From Mycobacterium bourgelatii (lineage in GTDB: Bacteria > Actinomycetota > Actinomycetes > Mycobacteriales > Mycobacteriaceae): 64,000 nt of DNA. The DNA lies in contig NZ_BLKZ01000001.1 of NCBI RefSeq assembly GCF_010723575.1, positions 2,790,001-2,854,000 on the forward strand. Reading direction: 5' to 3'. A program made the translations under genes and the position numbers. Shown here piece after piece: positions 8,265 to 20,700 of the stretch. The notes below the pieces were generated by a model. That model saw only the letters and a list, made by a program, of their open reading frames with translations. It ran no database searches and was not told the DNA's origin. Numbering within the stretch: position 1 is the first letter of the stretch; each line of letters starts with the position of its first letter.

Positions 8265-9568
8265 GCGGCAAATCGCCTATGTCTTAACGATTGTCGCTCA
8301 AAGCCGGGCGCGAAGACACCCGTCTCCGGCAGAGACTAACCTCGATTTTTCGTCGAGGGTGATTTCGGTCGGACTTGGCGATGGGGTGCGTGGTGTCTGG
8401 GGTTTGTGTGGTTTAGGGCGTGTTGGGGTTGTCCCGTGTCGCCGGGTTGGCGGGCTTTCCCAGGGCCGGTGGTCTTTCGTGCTCGGTTGGTCAGCTGGGT
8501 TGTCGGTCAACCGAAGGCGGTGCGGATGTGTTGCCATGCGGTGGCGATGGCTGCGGCCCATCGCCAGGTGGCGTCGATGCGTAGTCGGGTTCGGCGGGCG
8601 CCGCGGGTGATGCGGGCTGCGACGTGCAGGACTCGGTAGCGGAAGGTAGCGATCTCGGCACGGGTCAGGCCGGGGTGGCCGGTGAATCCGATGAGCTGGC
8701 ACCAGGTGACCAGATCGGCTGCGGCCAAGACGATTTCCAGCCAGGCGGCGTTGGCGTCGAATGCCTGACACGGCAGGTTGCGCAGGCCGGTGGCTTTGAG
8801 TTCGCGGATGCGGTCTTCGACGCGGGCGTGTTGGCGGTGGCGTAGTTCCAGACCTGCCACCTGGCCGGCGACCACACCGGGCGGTGTGTCGGTGATGAAC
8901 GCGGTGACCCGCATCCCGTCGGCGTCGGTGAACCGCAACTGCGCACCCGGATGGGGCCTTTCCTTGCGCAGGATCAGCCGGGTCCCCGCCGGCCACGATG
9001 ACAGGTTGACCAGGTTGGTGGCCTCGGCGACCCAGGCGCCCTCGCGGATACCACCGTCGGTGTCGATCGCCGGATACCAGCACTGCCCGATGTTGAGAGT
9101 GTCCACAGCGTCCTGCACCCGCCAATCCACGGGGTAGCCGAAGGAGAACCCCACGCCCGCGGCGCGGCAGGCGTCGGCGAAGTCGTGGGTGGCCCCGGCG
9201 GTGTCGCAGCGCACCAGCACCGCCGGCTTGTCGGGGTCGTCGCGATGATCGGGGTCCGGCCGCCATCGCGCCGGCAGGCCGGCCAGTGCCTGCGCTAGGA
9301 CACTGACGTGGTCAGCTGCGGTGTTGGAGCCCGCGCCACCGGGGCGCAGTAGGCCGGCCAGCGCTTCCCCGCCGGCGATCTCGGGGCGGTCCACGAAGGC
9401 CAGCAGCGGGTGGTGACCGTAGGTCTTTTTCCAGGTCGCCCCTGCCTTCTCCTTGTTATCGGAATGATCGAGGACCAGGGTGGCGTCGATGTCGATGTGC
9501 AACCAGCCACCCGGTGCGGGGGCGGCGCCGGCGGCCCAGGCCGCTGCGCGGGCCGCAGCCCGGGCGGC

Positions 9569-11026
9569 GGGGGTGTCAGATCGTCTGTGTAAGTCCTGAC
9601 GGAAGGATCTCAGGACATGGCGACGGGCAAGGACGAAGATTTGGCGCTAGGTGAGGTGGAGTCCACGGTGGAGATGGCCGAGGCGCTTCGGGCGTCGGGC
9701 GTGGTGGACGATTTGCTGGCTCAGGTCGATTCCGGCGAGGTTGCGTTGACCGGTGAGGGTGGTTTGTTGCCAGGGTTGATCAAGCTCGCCTTGGAGCGTG
9801 GGCTGGCTGCTGAGCTGACTGATCATCTGGGTTATGAGAAGGGCGACCCGGCGGGGCGTGCGCTGCCCAATGCCCGCAATGGCACCTCACCGAAGACGGT
9901 GCAGACCGAGGCCGCCCCGTCCCGTTGGAGGTGCCGCGCGATCGCGACGGCTCGTTCACTCCACGGCTGGTGCCCAAGGGCGCCCGTCGTCTCGGCGGGC
10001 TCGATGACATGATCATCTCGCTGTACGCCGGTGGAATGACGTTGCGCGACATTCAATTTCATCTTGCCTCGACGATCGGAACCGATGTTTCGCACGAGAC
10101 GATCTCCAAGATCGTCGATGAGATCTCCGAGGAGGTCCTGGCCTGGCAGCGTCGGCCGCTGGACCCGATTTACCCGGTGGTCTACCTCGACGCGATCGTG
10201 GTCAAGGTCAAAGACGGCGGCCACACCCGCAACAAGGCCGCTCATATCGCCGTAGGCGTCGATATGGCCGGGATCAAGCACGTGCTGGGCATCTGGGTCC
10301 AGCAGAACGAAGGAGCGGCGTTTTGGGCCTCAGTGTGTGCCGATCTGGCCAATCGCGGCGTTCGCGACGTGCTGATCGTGTGCTGCGACGGGCTGACCGG
10401 CTTTCCCGAGGCGATCGCGGCCACCTGGTCGCAGGCCGCCGTGCAGACCTGTGTGGTGCATCTGCTGCGCAACGCGCTGCGGTTCGTGTCCTACAGCGAC
10501 CGCAAAGCCGTGGCCGCAGCCCTCAAACCGGTCTACACCGCGGCGGATGCTGAGGCTGCCCGTGCCGAACTCGATGCGTTCACCACGTCGGAGTTAGGCA
10601 AGAAAAATCCGACGGTGACCAGGGTTTTCGATCGTTCGTGGGAGCAGTTCACCCCCTTCCTGGCGTTTGCGCCCGAGTTGCGCCGGGTCATTTACGACGA
10701 ACGCGATCGAATCGCTGAACTACCAGTTGCGCAAGGTCATCAAGACCCGAGGCCAGTTCCCCAACGATGCCGCCGTGGTCAAACTCCTCTGGCTGGCCAT
10801 CTGCAACATCGAGGACAAACGCGCCGCCGAACGGGCCAAAAAATACGCCCAGAAACGTTGCCGAACAGCGCCCGGACGTCTCGTGGAAGGACAGGTGGTC
10901 ACCAACTGGAAGAAGGCACTCGAACAACTCTCGCTGGTCTACCCAGACCGCATCGAGCGGTACCTATAACTCGACGACTAACAAGAAAACCAAACAGGCG
11001 ACTTACACAGAAAACTTGACACGCTC
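9569..11026 (+). mobile_element. IS256-family element nested in the IS1380 element (1458 bp)
   Basis: The left end 9569-9595 and the reverse complement of the right end 11000-11026 align base for base, sharing GTGTCA and TCTGTGTAAGTC with a few mismatches between. The 8-bp direct repeat CGGGCGGC flanks the element (9561-9568 and 11027-11034), the usual duplication size for IS256. The order of events is therefore IS1380 first, IS256 second. Confidence 0.88.
9617..10969 (+). pseudogene. IS256-family (Mutator-type) transposase with two frameshifts
   Basis: The transposase reads in three frames. The N-terminus from ATG 9617 (to about 9915) ends near GTSPKTVQTE. The central part (about 9925-10690) includes LGGLDDMIISLYAGGMT, YLDAIVVKV and CCDGLTGFPEAI. 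The C-terminus (about 10700-10969) reads TNAIESLNYQLRKV... to TAA 10967-10969. The second shift looks like loss of about two bases in the sequence encoding the usual Y-TTNAIES. Two separate lesions make this copy unlikely to be active unless they are sequencing errors. Confidence 0.85.
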
Positions 11027-11535
11027 CGGGCGGCACGCACCCGCGGTAGGTGCGAAGCATCGATGCGCTCATCGATTAGCCGCCACATCGTGGTCGTGGA
11101 GGCTTTGGCACCCAGGACATGCTCACGGTCGCCGCACAGTTGTCCGACCGCGTCGATGCAGTCCGCCCCATCGGCGACCGCGGCAGCCAGATCAGCGAAC
11201 ACCTCCCCGGGCGCATACACCCACGGGCCCCGGTAGGTATCTGCCAACGCGGCGGTGACCTGCGCCGATAACCCGCTGCGGTCCGCGAGCTCACGCACCA
11301 TGGCCATCCCGGCATGCGACACGACACCATAACCGTCGGCGGAAACTTTCACCCGCGACCCGACCGCGATATTCTTCACCTGCGAGGTGCCTTCCCGCTG
11401 GAACGACTGAACCCTAGAGAAGTCCAATTATTCCTTGCAGGACAGGCACTTTCGCATATCTACACCCCGAAACTCACAACGTTTCACGAAAAATCCGGGC
11501 TAATGGGGCGGATGTGACCAGTCGCGTCCGTCCGC

Positions 11536-11727
11536 TGCCGGTACAGCACCAGAGCAAGCCGACTACCGCCCGCCGACTAGGGCCCCGTACCGGTATTGAG
11601 CAAGCCGGCCAACCGCACTCCGAAGTTCCCGTGCCGGTATAGCACCAGAGCAAGCCGACTACCGCCCGCCGACTAGGGCCCCGTACCGGTATTGAGCAAG
11701 CCGGCCAACCGCACTCCGAAGTTCCCG
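11536..11727. repeat. 96-bp tandem duplication at the 3' end of the giant PPE gene
   Basis: The block starting TGCCGGTA at 11536 is repeated with a 96-bp period at 11632, with about one visible difference (CAGC versus TAGC). The second copy holds the last codons and stop (TAG at 11673-11675) of the PPE gene. The first lies beyond the stop, so a fossil C-terminus of 32 codons follows the gene. Confidence 0.9.
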
Positions 11728-14700
11728 AAACCGGAGTTGAACGCCTGCGTGGCGAAGTTGAAGAAGCTGGTGTTGAACGCGCCCGACACGAAGTTGCCGA
11801 GGTTTGCCCAGCCCGACTCGAACGTGCCGAAGTTTTGGAAGCCCGATACGTTGATGCCACCGGCGTTGAACAAGCCCGACATCTGGGCGAAGCGGTTCCC
11901 GACGCCGGACACGGCGCCGGCGGCGTTGTTGAAGAAGCCGGACGCGCCGCCCCCGGAATTGAAGAAGCCGGACGACGGGGTGTCGCCCGAGTTAAAGAAG
12001 CCGGGGCCCCCCGCGAAGTTGAAGCCGAACGTGACGGGGCCGGTACCACCGTTGCCGACGAGATTGACGACGTTGGTGAACAGGTAGTCGATCGGGGTTT
12101 CGGGTTGCACCGTGTTCAGGTTGAACGTGACGGGCCCAACGTTGCTGTCGCCGTACTCGATTCGGATCCCGAGCACCGTTGAGGCTTGGATGTGTATCGG
12201 GATCGAATAGGTGAACGCGCCCGCTGTAATGGCGTCGACGACACCCGTGATAGGTACCTCGATGTTGATCGGTACCTCGTAGTGGTAGGTGATTTCGGGC
12301 ATCGTGTACTCGAAGCCGAAGCCAAAGAGGCCTTGGTAGTCGCCTCTCCACAGGAAGCCGTTGCTGTAGCTGCCCGAGATGAATGCGCCCGTGTTGACGT
12401 TGCCGGAGTTGGCAATGCCCGTATTGGAATCGCCGGTGTTGAACCAGCCGGTGTTGTAGTCGCCGACATTGAAGTCACCGGTGTTGTAGCTGCCCGGGTT
12501 GAAGCTGCCGGTGTTGGTGCTGCCGGCGTTGAAGAAGCCGGTGTTGAAATTGCCCGCGTTGCCGATGCCGGTGTTGACCAGCCCGGTGTTGAAGAAGCCC
12601 GTGTTGGTGCTGCCGGTGTTGCCGATGCCGGTGTTGTAGGTGCCGGAGTTGCCAATGCCCCAGTTGCCGGTGCCCGAGTTGAAGAACCCGACGTTGCCGG
12701 TGCCCGAGTTGAACAGACCGATGTTGCCGCTGCCCGAATTCAAGCCACCGATGCCGACTTGGTTGTTCCCCGTGAGGCCGATGCCGATGTTGCCGGTGCC
12801 CGTGTTGGCGAAGCCGATGTTCCCGTTTCCGGTGTTGCCGAAGCCGAAGTTGAAGCTGCCGGTGTTGCCGATGCCGACGTTCTGGATGGCCGCCGTCAGC
12901 GCCGGACCGGCGTTTCCGAACCCGATGTTTCCGCTGCCGATGTTGCCGCCGCCGAAGTTGTCGCTGCCGAAGTTGCCGCCACCGAAGTTGTATCCGCCGA
13001 TGTTGCCGCTACCCACGTTGTAGCTGCCGACGTTGCCATTACCGAAGTTGAAGCCGCCGATGTTCCCGTTGCCGATGTTCAGGGAACCGAAATTGCCCAG
13101 GCCGAGGCTGAAGGTGGTCGTTCCGGTGGTGCCGTTCTGGAACAAGCCGGCCAAGCTGTTGCCGACATTGCTGAAGCCGGAGCCGTTGTCGGGCGTGCCC
13201 AAGCCTAGGCCGGTGTTGAGCACACCCGAGATGCTGTTGCCTAGGTTGGCTAGGCCGGATTGCAGCGAACCGTAGTTTTGAATTCCCGAGTTCCCCAGGA
13301 TTCCGGTCGCGTAGTTGAACAAACCCGAGCTGCCGGCGCCGAAATTGAAGAAGCCCGACAGGCCGCCGGTGCCAACGTTGAAGAATCCCGACGACGGAGT
13401 CGTCGTGGTGTTGAAGAAGCCCGGTGTAGCCGGAATGTTGATGACCGGAATCGTGATGGGGCCCATTCCGCCGCCGCCCACGATGGCGATGACGGTCGAA
13501 CCGTCATGGGCGCCGATGTTGAGCGACACGGTGTTGACCGGGGGTTGGCTGCCAAAGTCGATCGTGATGGGTGTCGTCGCTGGGGCGTCGGCGCCGCCGC
13601 CGTGGATGCTGATGGTGCCGATGGTGATGTTGAAGTCGATGACGTCGAGGTAGCCGAAGGCTTCGCCGAGGCCTCTGATGGTGATCTGCGGAATGTTGAT
13701 GGCCGACATTGACACGCTGGTGATGGTGGCGGTGATCGGGATGTTGATCGGTGCGCGAACGTCGAACGCGAAAGGAATTTCGTCGATCGTGATCTGGTAG
13801 CCGCCGGTGAGGACGCCCCGGTACTCGCCCCGCCAAAGGAGGCCGTTGTTGTAGCTGCCCATGTTGAAGACGCCGGTGTTGACGTCGCCCGAGTTGCCCA
13901 AGCCGGTGTTGTAGTCGCCGATGTTGAACCAACCGGTGTTGTAGCTGCCCGGGTTGAAGCTGCCGGTGTTGGTGCTGCCGATGTTGTAGGCGCCGGTGTT
14001 GTAGCTGCCAGCGTTGGCGATCCCGGTATTGACCAGGCCGGTGTTGAAGAAACCGGTGTTGACGCTGCCGGTGTTGAAGAAGCCGGTGTTGTAGTTGCCG
14101 GAGTTGCCGATGCCGAAGTTTCCGGTGCCCGAGTTGAAGAACCCGACGTTGCCGCTGCCGGAGTTGAACAGGCCGACGTTGCCGCTGCCGGAGTTCCAGT
14201 TCCCGAAGCCGACCTGGTTGTTGCCGCTCAGCCCAATGCCGATGTTGCCACTACCGGTGTTGCCGAAGCCGATGTTGCCGTCGCCGAAGTTGCCGAAGCC
14301 GAAGTTGTTGCTGCCGGTGTTGCCGAACCCGATGTTGTTCAGGGCTGCCGTCAACCCGGGCCCGCTGTTGCCGAAGCCGATGTTGAAGCTGCCGATATTC
14401 CCGCTGCCGAAGTTCTGGCTGCCGATGTTGCCGCTGCCGACGTTGTAGCCGCCGATGTTTCCGTTGCCCAGGTTGAAATCGCCGATATTTCCGCCGCCCA
14501 GGCTGAATTGCCCGAGGTCGGCCAGGCCCAGGTTCAACGTTGACCCGGACGCGCCGTTGCGGAACAAGCCAGCAATGTCAATGCCGGCGTTGTACATCCC
14601 CGACATGTTGGCCGGCGTCGTAGACAGGTTGGCGGCGGAGCTGCTGTTGAAGAAACCCGAAAGGGTGTTGCCCAAGTTGGAGAAGCCCGACGCCAGCGTG

Positions 14701-17700
14701 CCGACATTGTTGAGGCCGGAGCTCCCCAACGCTTCCCAGTTGAACATGCCGGATGCATTGGCACCGACGTTCCAGAAGCCCGATACGCCACCGGCGCCGC
14801 TGTTGAAAAAGCCCGACGACGGGCTGGTGGTGTGATTTCCGAAGCCAGGGGTCGCCGGGATGTGGATGAGCGGGATGCGGATGGGGCCTGCCGTGCTGCG
14901 AATGGCAATGTTGAGCGCCGTTGAACCGTCCGGGCTCCCGATGTTCGCGGTAATCGTGGGCAGGGTGCCCGTGATCGTCGGGATTTGAATAGAGCTGACG
15001 TAGGCGTCGGCGTATGTCCATATGGGACCCGAGAAATTGACGTGGATCGGGTCCAAACTGAAGCCGTAAAACCGGAAGCTGCCGAGGTTGACGTTGATGG
15101 GGATGTTGAGCGGAATGCTGATGTCGATGTTGGCGGCGGGGAATTCCGGGATCGTCACGGTGTAGTCGAAGCCGATCAGGCCCTGGTAGTCATCCCGCCA
15201 GATGAACCCGTTGTTGTAGCTGCCGGTATTGAAGGCGCCGGTGTTCACGTTGCCCGAGTTGCCCACGCCGGTGTTGTAGTTGCCGGTGTTGAACCATCCG
15301 GTGTTGTAGCTGCCTGGGTTGAAGCTGCCGGTGTTGGTGCTGCCGACGTTGTAGCTGCCGGTGTTGTAACTGCCCGCGTTCGCGATCCCGGTGTTGACGC
15401 TGCCGGTGTTGAAGAAGCCGGTGTTGAAATCGCCCGCATTGCCGAAGCCGGTGTTGTGGCTGCCGGAGTTGCCGATGCCGAAGTTTCCGGTGCCCGAGTT
15501 GAAGAAGCCGATGTTGTCGGTGCCGGAGTTGAACAGGCCGACGTTGCCGCTGCCGGAGTTCCAGTTCCCGAAGCCGACCTGGTTGTTGCCGCTCAGGCCG
15601 ATGCCGATGTTGCCGCTGCCGGTGTTGCCGAAGCCGATGTTGCCGTCGCCGAAGTTGCCGAAGCCGAAGTTGTTGCTGCCGGTGTTGCCGATCCCGATGT
15701 TGTTCAGGGCTGCCGTCAGCGCGGGCCCGCTGTTGCCGAACCCGATGTTGAAGCTGCCGATGTTGCCGCTGCCGAAGTTCTGGCTGCCGATGTTTCCGCT
15801 GCCGACGTTGTAGCCGCCGATGTTTCCGTTACCGAGGTTGAAATCGCCGATGTTTCCGCTGCCCACGTTCGACTGGCCGAGATCGGCGAAGCCCACATTG
15901 AACAACGAACCTGTCGCGGTGCTGCGCAGGAAGCCCGCCAGGTTGGTGCCGATGTTGCCGGCCCCGGAGACAAAGGCGGGTGTGGTGAACAGGTCGGTGG
16001 CGGAGCTGGTGTTGAACAGACCCGAGACGGTGTTGCCCAGATTCGAAACGCCCGATATGAGATCGCCGAAGACTTTGTAGCCCGAGATTCCTGAAGTGCC
16101 GGACGCAAGGTTGAGGAGGCCGGATGCGTTGGCACCGATGTTCATAAAGCCCGAAGAGCTGCCATTTCCGGAATTGAAGAAGCCCGATGACGGGCTGGTG
16201 GTCGAGTTCCCGAAGCCCGGCGCCGGCTTGATGTCGATGCCCGTGAATGTGATGGGGAGCAGCCGACCATCGCCGGTGATGTGGATCAACGGCCCGACCG
16301 CCCCTACGGGCGTGCCGATGTTGATACCGATGAAGGGGAGGCCGATGGTCAGCTGTGGGAAACCGATTGAGGTGATGACTAGGTCGGCGTCGCCGATGAT
16401 GGTGTCGAGGTCAACCGTCAGTTGCGGAATGGTGAAGCTCGAGATCGTGATGGTGGGAAGTACGGCGCCGATCGGTACGGACAGGTGAATCGGCACGTCG
16501 AACTCGAACGGAACAGCGCTGTCGGGGATGATCGTGGTCGCGTTGAGGCTGACCAGGCCTTGGTAGTCGGCCCGCCATCCGATGCCGTTGTTGTAGCTGC
16601 CGGCATTTAAGAAGCCGGTGTTGACGTTGCCCGTGTTGCCCAAGCCGGTGTTGTAGTTGCCGGTGTTGAACCATCCGGTGTTGTAGCTGCCCGGGTTGAA
16701 GCCTCCGGTGTTGGTGTTGCCGGGGTTGTAGCTGCCGGTGTTGAGGTTGCCCGCGTTACCGATCCCGGTGTTGACACTGCCGGTGTTGAACAGGCCGGTG
16801 TTGGTGCTGCCGGTGTTGCCGAAGCCGGTGTTGTAGTTGCCGGAGTTTCCGATGCCGAAGTTTCCGGTGCCCGAGTTGAAGAAGCCGATGTTGTTGGTGC
16901 CCGAGTTGAACAGGCCGATATTGCCGCTGCCGGAGGTCCAGTCTCCGAAGCCGTACTGGTTGTTGCCGGTGAGGCCGATGCCGATGTTGCCGCTGCCGGT
17001 GTTGCCGAAGCCGATGTTGCCGTCGCCGAAGTTGCCGAAGCCGAAGTTGTTGCTGCCGGTGTTGCCGATCCCGATGTTGTTCAGGGCTGCCGTCAGCGCG
17101 GGCCCGCTGTTGCCGAAGCCGATGTTGAAGCTTCCGATGTTGCCACTGCCGAAGTTCTGGCTGCCGATGTTGCCGCTACCGAGGTTGTAGTTGCCGACAT
17201 TCCCGAGGCCGACGTTGAAGTCCCCGACGTTTGCCAAGCCGAGGTTGAGCCCGCCTTCGTTTCCGAGGCCCAGGTTGAAGTTCGTGCCCCCGACGAAGGC
17301 GTTGCGGAACAGGCCCGCCAGGTTGCTGCCGACGTTCGATATGCCGGAGAGGCGGGCCGCCGTCGCAAAGTCCAGCGAGCTGGTGTTGAACACACCCGAT
17401 ACCGTGTTGCCCAGGTTTTGTATGCCCGATTGCAGGGCGCCGTAATTCCGAAGGCCTGAATTCCCGAGAATTTCGGAAGAAATGTTCTGGAAACCCGAGT
17501 TGTTCGCGCCGAAGTTTCCGAAGCCCGAATTGCCGCCGATACCGCCGTTGAAGAATCCCGAGGAGGGGCCGGTGCTGGAGTTGAAAAATCCGGGGCTGAA
17601 CGGCTGGTTGTAGACGGTCCAGTCGACGGATTTGATGCCGAAAGTGGCTGGCACGTAGAGCCCTGTCGAACCGTTCGGGTTACCAATGCTGACACTCAAC

Positions 17701-20700
17701 AGCGAGAGGTTAAATGCGATCGGAGGGATTGTGACGGAGTTGATAAACCCGTCAACCAGGCTGAATTGCTCTCCGAATAGTTCAAAACTGAGATCGAAGG
17801 GGACGCTGGCAATAAAAATTCCGTTGTAGAGGCCACCGGTGGCGGTCGCCGTGATAGGGATATTGATGGGGACGTGCACGGTCATGTGCCCAGGCATTTC
17901 GGGAATATGGAGCGTGTAGTTGCCGCCCATCAGGCCTTGCTCGTCGCCCCGCCAGAACCATCCGTTGCTCATGTTGCCCGAGATGAAGCCCCCGGTATTG
18001 ATGTTGCCGGAGTTCGCCAGGCCGGTGTTGAAGTTGCCGGCGTTGAACCAGCCGGTGTTGTAGCTGCCTGGGTTGGCGCCGCCGGTGTTAGTACTGCCGA
18101 TGTTGTAGCCGCCGGTGTTGTAGGAACCCGCGTTGGCGATGCCGGTGTTGACGAAGCCGGTGTTGAACAAGCCAGTGTTGGAATCGCCGGCGTTGCCGAA
18201 GCCGGTGTTATAGCTCCCGGAGTTGCCGATGCCGAAGTTCCCGTTGCCCGAGTTGAACAGGCCGACGTTGTTGGTGCCTGAGTTGAAGAAGCCGACGTTG
18301 CCGCTGCCGGTGTTCCAGTTCCCGAAGCCGATTTGGCGATCGCCGGTGAGCCCGATGCCGATGTTGCCGGTACCGGTGTTACCGAAGCCGATGTTGTTGG
18401 TACCGGTGTTGCCGAAGCCGACGTTGTCGCTGCCGGTGTTGCCGAACCCGATGTTGTGGATGGCCGCGGTCAACGAGGGGCCGCTGTTGCCGAAGCCGAT
18501 GTTCCCGAACCCGATGTTTCCGCTGCCGAAGTTCGTGGCACCGATGTTTCCGCTGCCGATGTTGGCGCCGCCGATGTTTCCGTTGCCCAGGTTTCCGCTG
18601 CCGAAGTTCCCATTGCCCAGGTTCAACTGGCCGGCGTTCGCCAGGCCCAGGTTGATGAACACGCCGTTGGCGTCGCGGACGGCGCCGGCCACGTCTCTAC
18701 CGAGGTTCGCCAGTCCGGAGAGATTGGCCGCCGTCGCGAGGTTGGCCGTGCTGGTGTTGTAGATGCCCGAGACGGTGTTGCCGAGGTTTGCCCAGCCGGA
18801 CGACAGCGCACCCACGTTTTGTAGGCCGGAGAGGTTCGCGCCGGAATTGAAGAAGCCGGACGCGCCACCGATGCCGTTGTTGAAGAATCCCGACGACGGC
18901 AGGGTGGTCGAATTGAAGAATCCCGGCTTGGGTTCGACCTTGAGCAGCTGAATGGTGCCACCCTGAAAGGCGCCGGTCATACTGACGCCCACGCCGGTAT
19001 TCGGGCCGCCAATAGTGAGTGTCACCAAGGGAAGATTGATCGTGGAACTCGATAGGTTGACGGGTCCCAGGGTCAACGTCAGCGGGTCGGGTGGCGGCGA
19101 AAGCCAGATTGCGATCGTTTGCTCGCCACCCGGCAATGTGAGTATGTCTCCGCCGAATTGCATCACTTCGTGGACGGGCGTGAACATTTGAATATCGAAG
19201 TTGATGTCGGGAATGGTGATCGCGAGGTCGATAGCGATCTGGCCCGCACCATCGCCAGCGGCGAGAATGCTGTTGTTGTAATTGCCTATGTTCAAAAAGC
19301 CCGTGTTGGTGTTGCCGGGGTTGAAGCCGCCGGTGTTGTAATCGCCGGGATCGAAGGCGCCGGTATTGAAGTTGCCGACGTTGCCGCCACCCGTGTTGTA
19401 GTTGCCCACGTTGGCGAAGCCGGTGTTCACGACACCGCCGTTGAACCAGCCCGTGTTGAAGTTGCCGGCGTTTCCGTAGCCGGTATTGCCGATGCCGGGG
19501 TTGCCGATGCCCCAGTTGCCGGTGCCCGCGTTTCCGATCCCGATGTTGTTGGTGCCGGAGTTGAACAGGCCGATGTTGTTGGTGCCGGAGTTGAACAGGC
19601 CAAGGTTGCCGCTGCCCGTGTTCAGGGCTCCGAAGCCGACCAAACCCGTTCCAGACAGCCCGATTCCGATGTTGCCGCTGCCCGTGTTCCCAAAACCGAT
19701 GTTGCCGACGCCGTTGTTGCCGAACCCGGTGTTGTTGTTGCCCAGGTTCCCCAGGCCGCTGTTGTAATCGCCGAGGTTCCCCAAGCCGGTGTTGAAGTCG
19801 CCCAGGTTTCCGCTACCGACGTTTTGGTTGCCGACGTTGCCGAGACCGGTATTCGACGTGCCCTTGTTGCCGAAACCGATGTTGTCCTGGCCGTCGTTTC
19901 CGCCTCCGGTGTTTTCATTGCCGACGTTGCCGATCCCGGTGTTGAAATCGCCGACGTTGGCGATACCGGTGTTCTGTTGACCGACGTTGGCGAAGCCGGT
20001 GTTGCTGGTTGGGGCCGAGGTGCCACCGAATAGGCCCGAAATGAACGGTCCGGTGTTGGCCACACCGGACACATAGTTGGGCGTTGTGAGGTCCTCCGGG
20101 TAAGCGTCGTTGAAAAGGCCCGAGATGGTGTTGCCGGTGATGGACAGACCGGAGACAGCCACGCCGGTGTTCGCCAGGCCCGAGAGGCCGAGGAACCCCG
20201 TCGATGTATTGAACAGGCCCGAAACGTTGCCTCCGGAGTTGAAAAAGCCCGAAGCGCTGCCGTCGCCGTCGTTGAAGAATCCGGACGAAGGGACGGTGGT
20301 GGAGTTGCCGATGCCCGGGGATCCGGTGATCAAGCCCTGGTAGTCGCCCCGCCAGAAAAGACCGTTGCTGTAGTCGCCGGTGATAAACGCGCCGGTATTG
20401 ACGTTGCCAGTGTTTGCCAGGCCGGTGTTGTAGTTACCGGTGTTGAGCCAACCGGTGTTGTAGCTCCCGGTGTTGAAGCCGCCCGTGTTGCTGTTGCCGG
20501 AGTTGAAGTTGCCCGTGTTGTAGTTGCCCGAGTTGCCGAATCCCGTGTTGGCAATTCCGGGGTTGAAAAAGCCGGTGTTGGCGATGCCGGAGTTGCCAAT
20601 ACCGGTGTTGAAGATGCCGGAGTTGCCGAGACCGAAGTTTTCGGACCCCGAATTGAACAAGCCGGTGTTGTTGGTGCCCGAGTTGAACAAGCCACGGTTG

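Larger units (their letters stand above)
8507..11427 (-). pseudogene. IS1380-family transposase, interrupted
   Basis: The N-terminal part is encoded by 11427-11027 and the C-terminal part by 9560-8507. Removing 9561-11026 (the IS256-type element plus one 8-bp duplicate) joins them in frame into about 485 residues, with the junction reading ...PRVRAAR-AAARAAAW.... Family signatures are visible: HIDIDATLV, LVRCDTAGATHDF and ARVEDRIRELK, which carry the likely DDE residues. The N-terminal start is uncertain (TTG 11427, or a GTG at 11379). The insertion has inactivated this copy. Confidence 0.85.
8340..11499 (-). mobile_element. IS1380-family element split by an IS256-type insertion
   Basis: Ends CCTCGATTTTTCGTC (8340 on) and, reverse-complemented, CCCGGATTTTTCGTG (11499 back) form an imperfect inverted repeat. 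The 4-bp direct repeat CTAA flanks them (8336-8339 and 11500-11503). Without the inserted element and its 8-bp duplication the IS is about 1694 bp, a normal size for IS1380. It lies between the SWIM gene and the 3' end of the giant PPE gene. Confidence 0.82.

Noticed and set aside
12186..20033. Forward open frames opposite the giant PPE gene, rich in Val/Ala/Asp
   Set aside because: They are complements of the NxGxGN codon repeats; no start signals or known domains.
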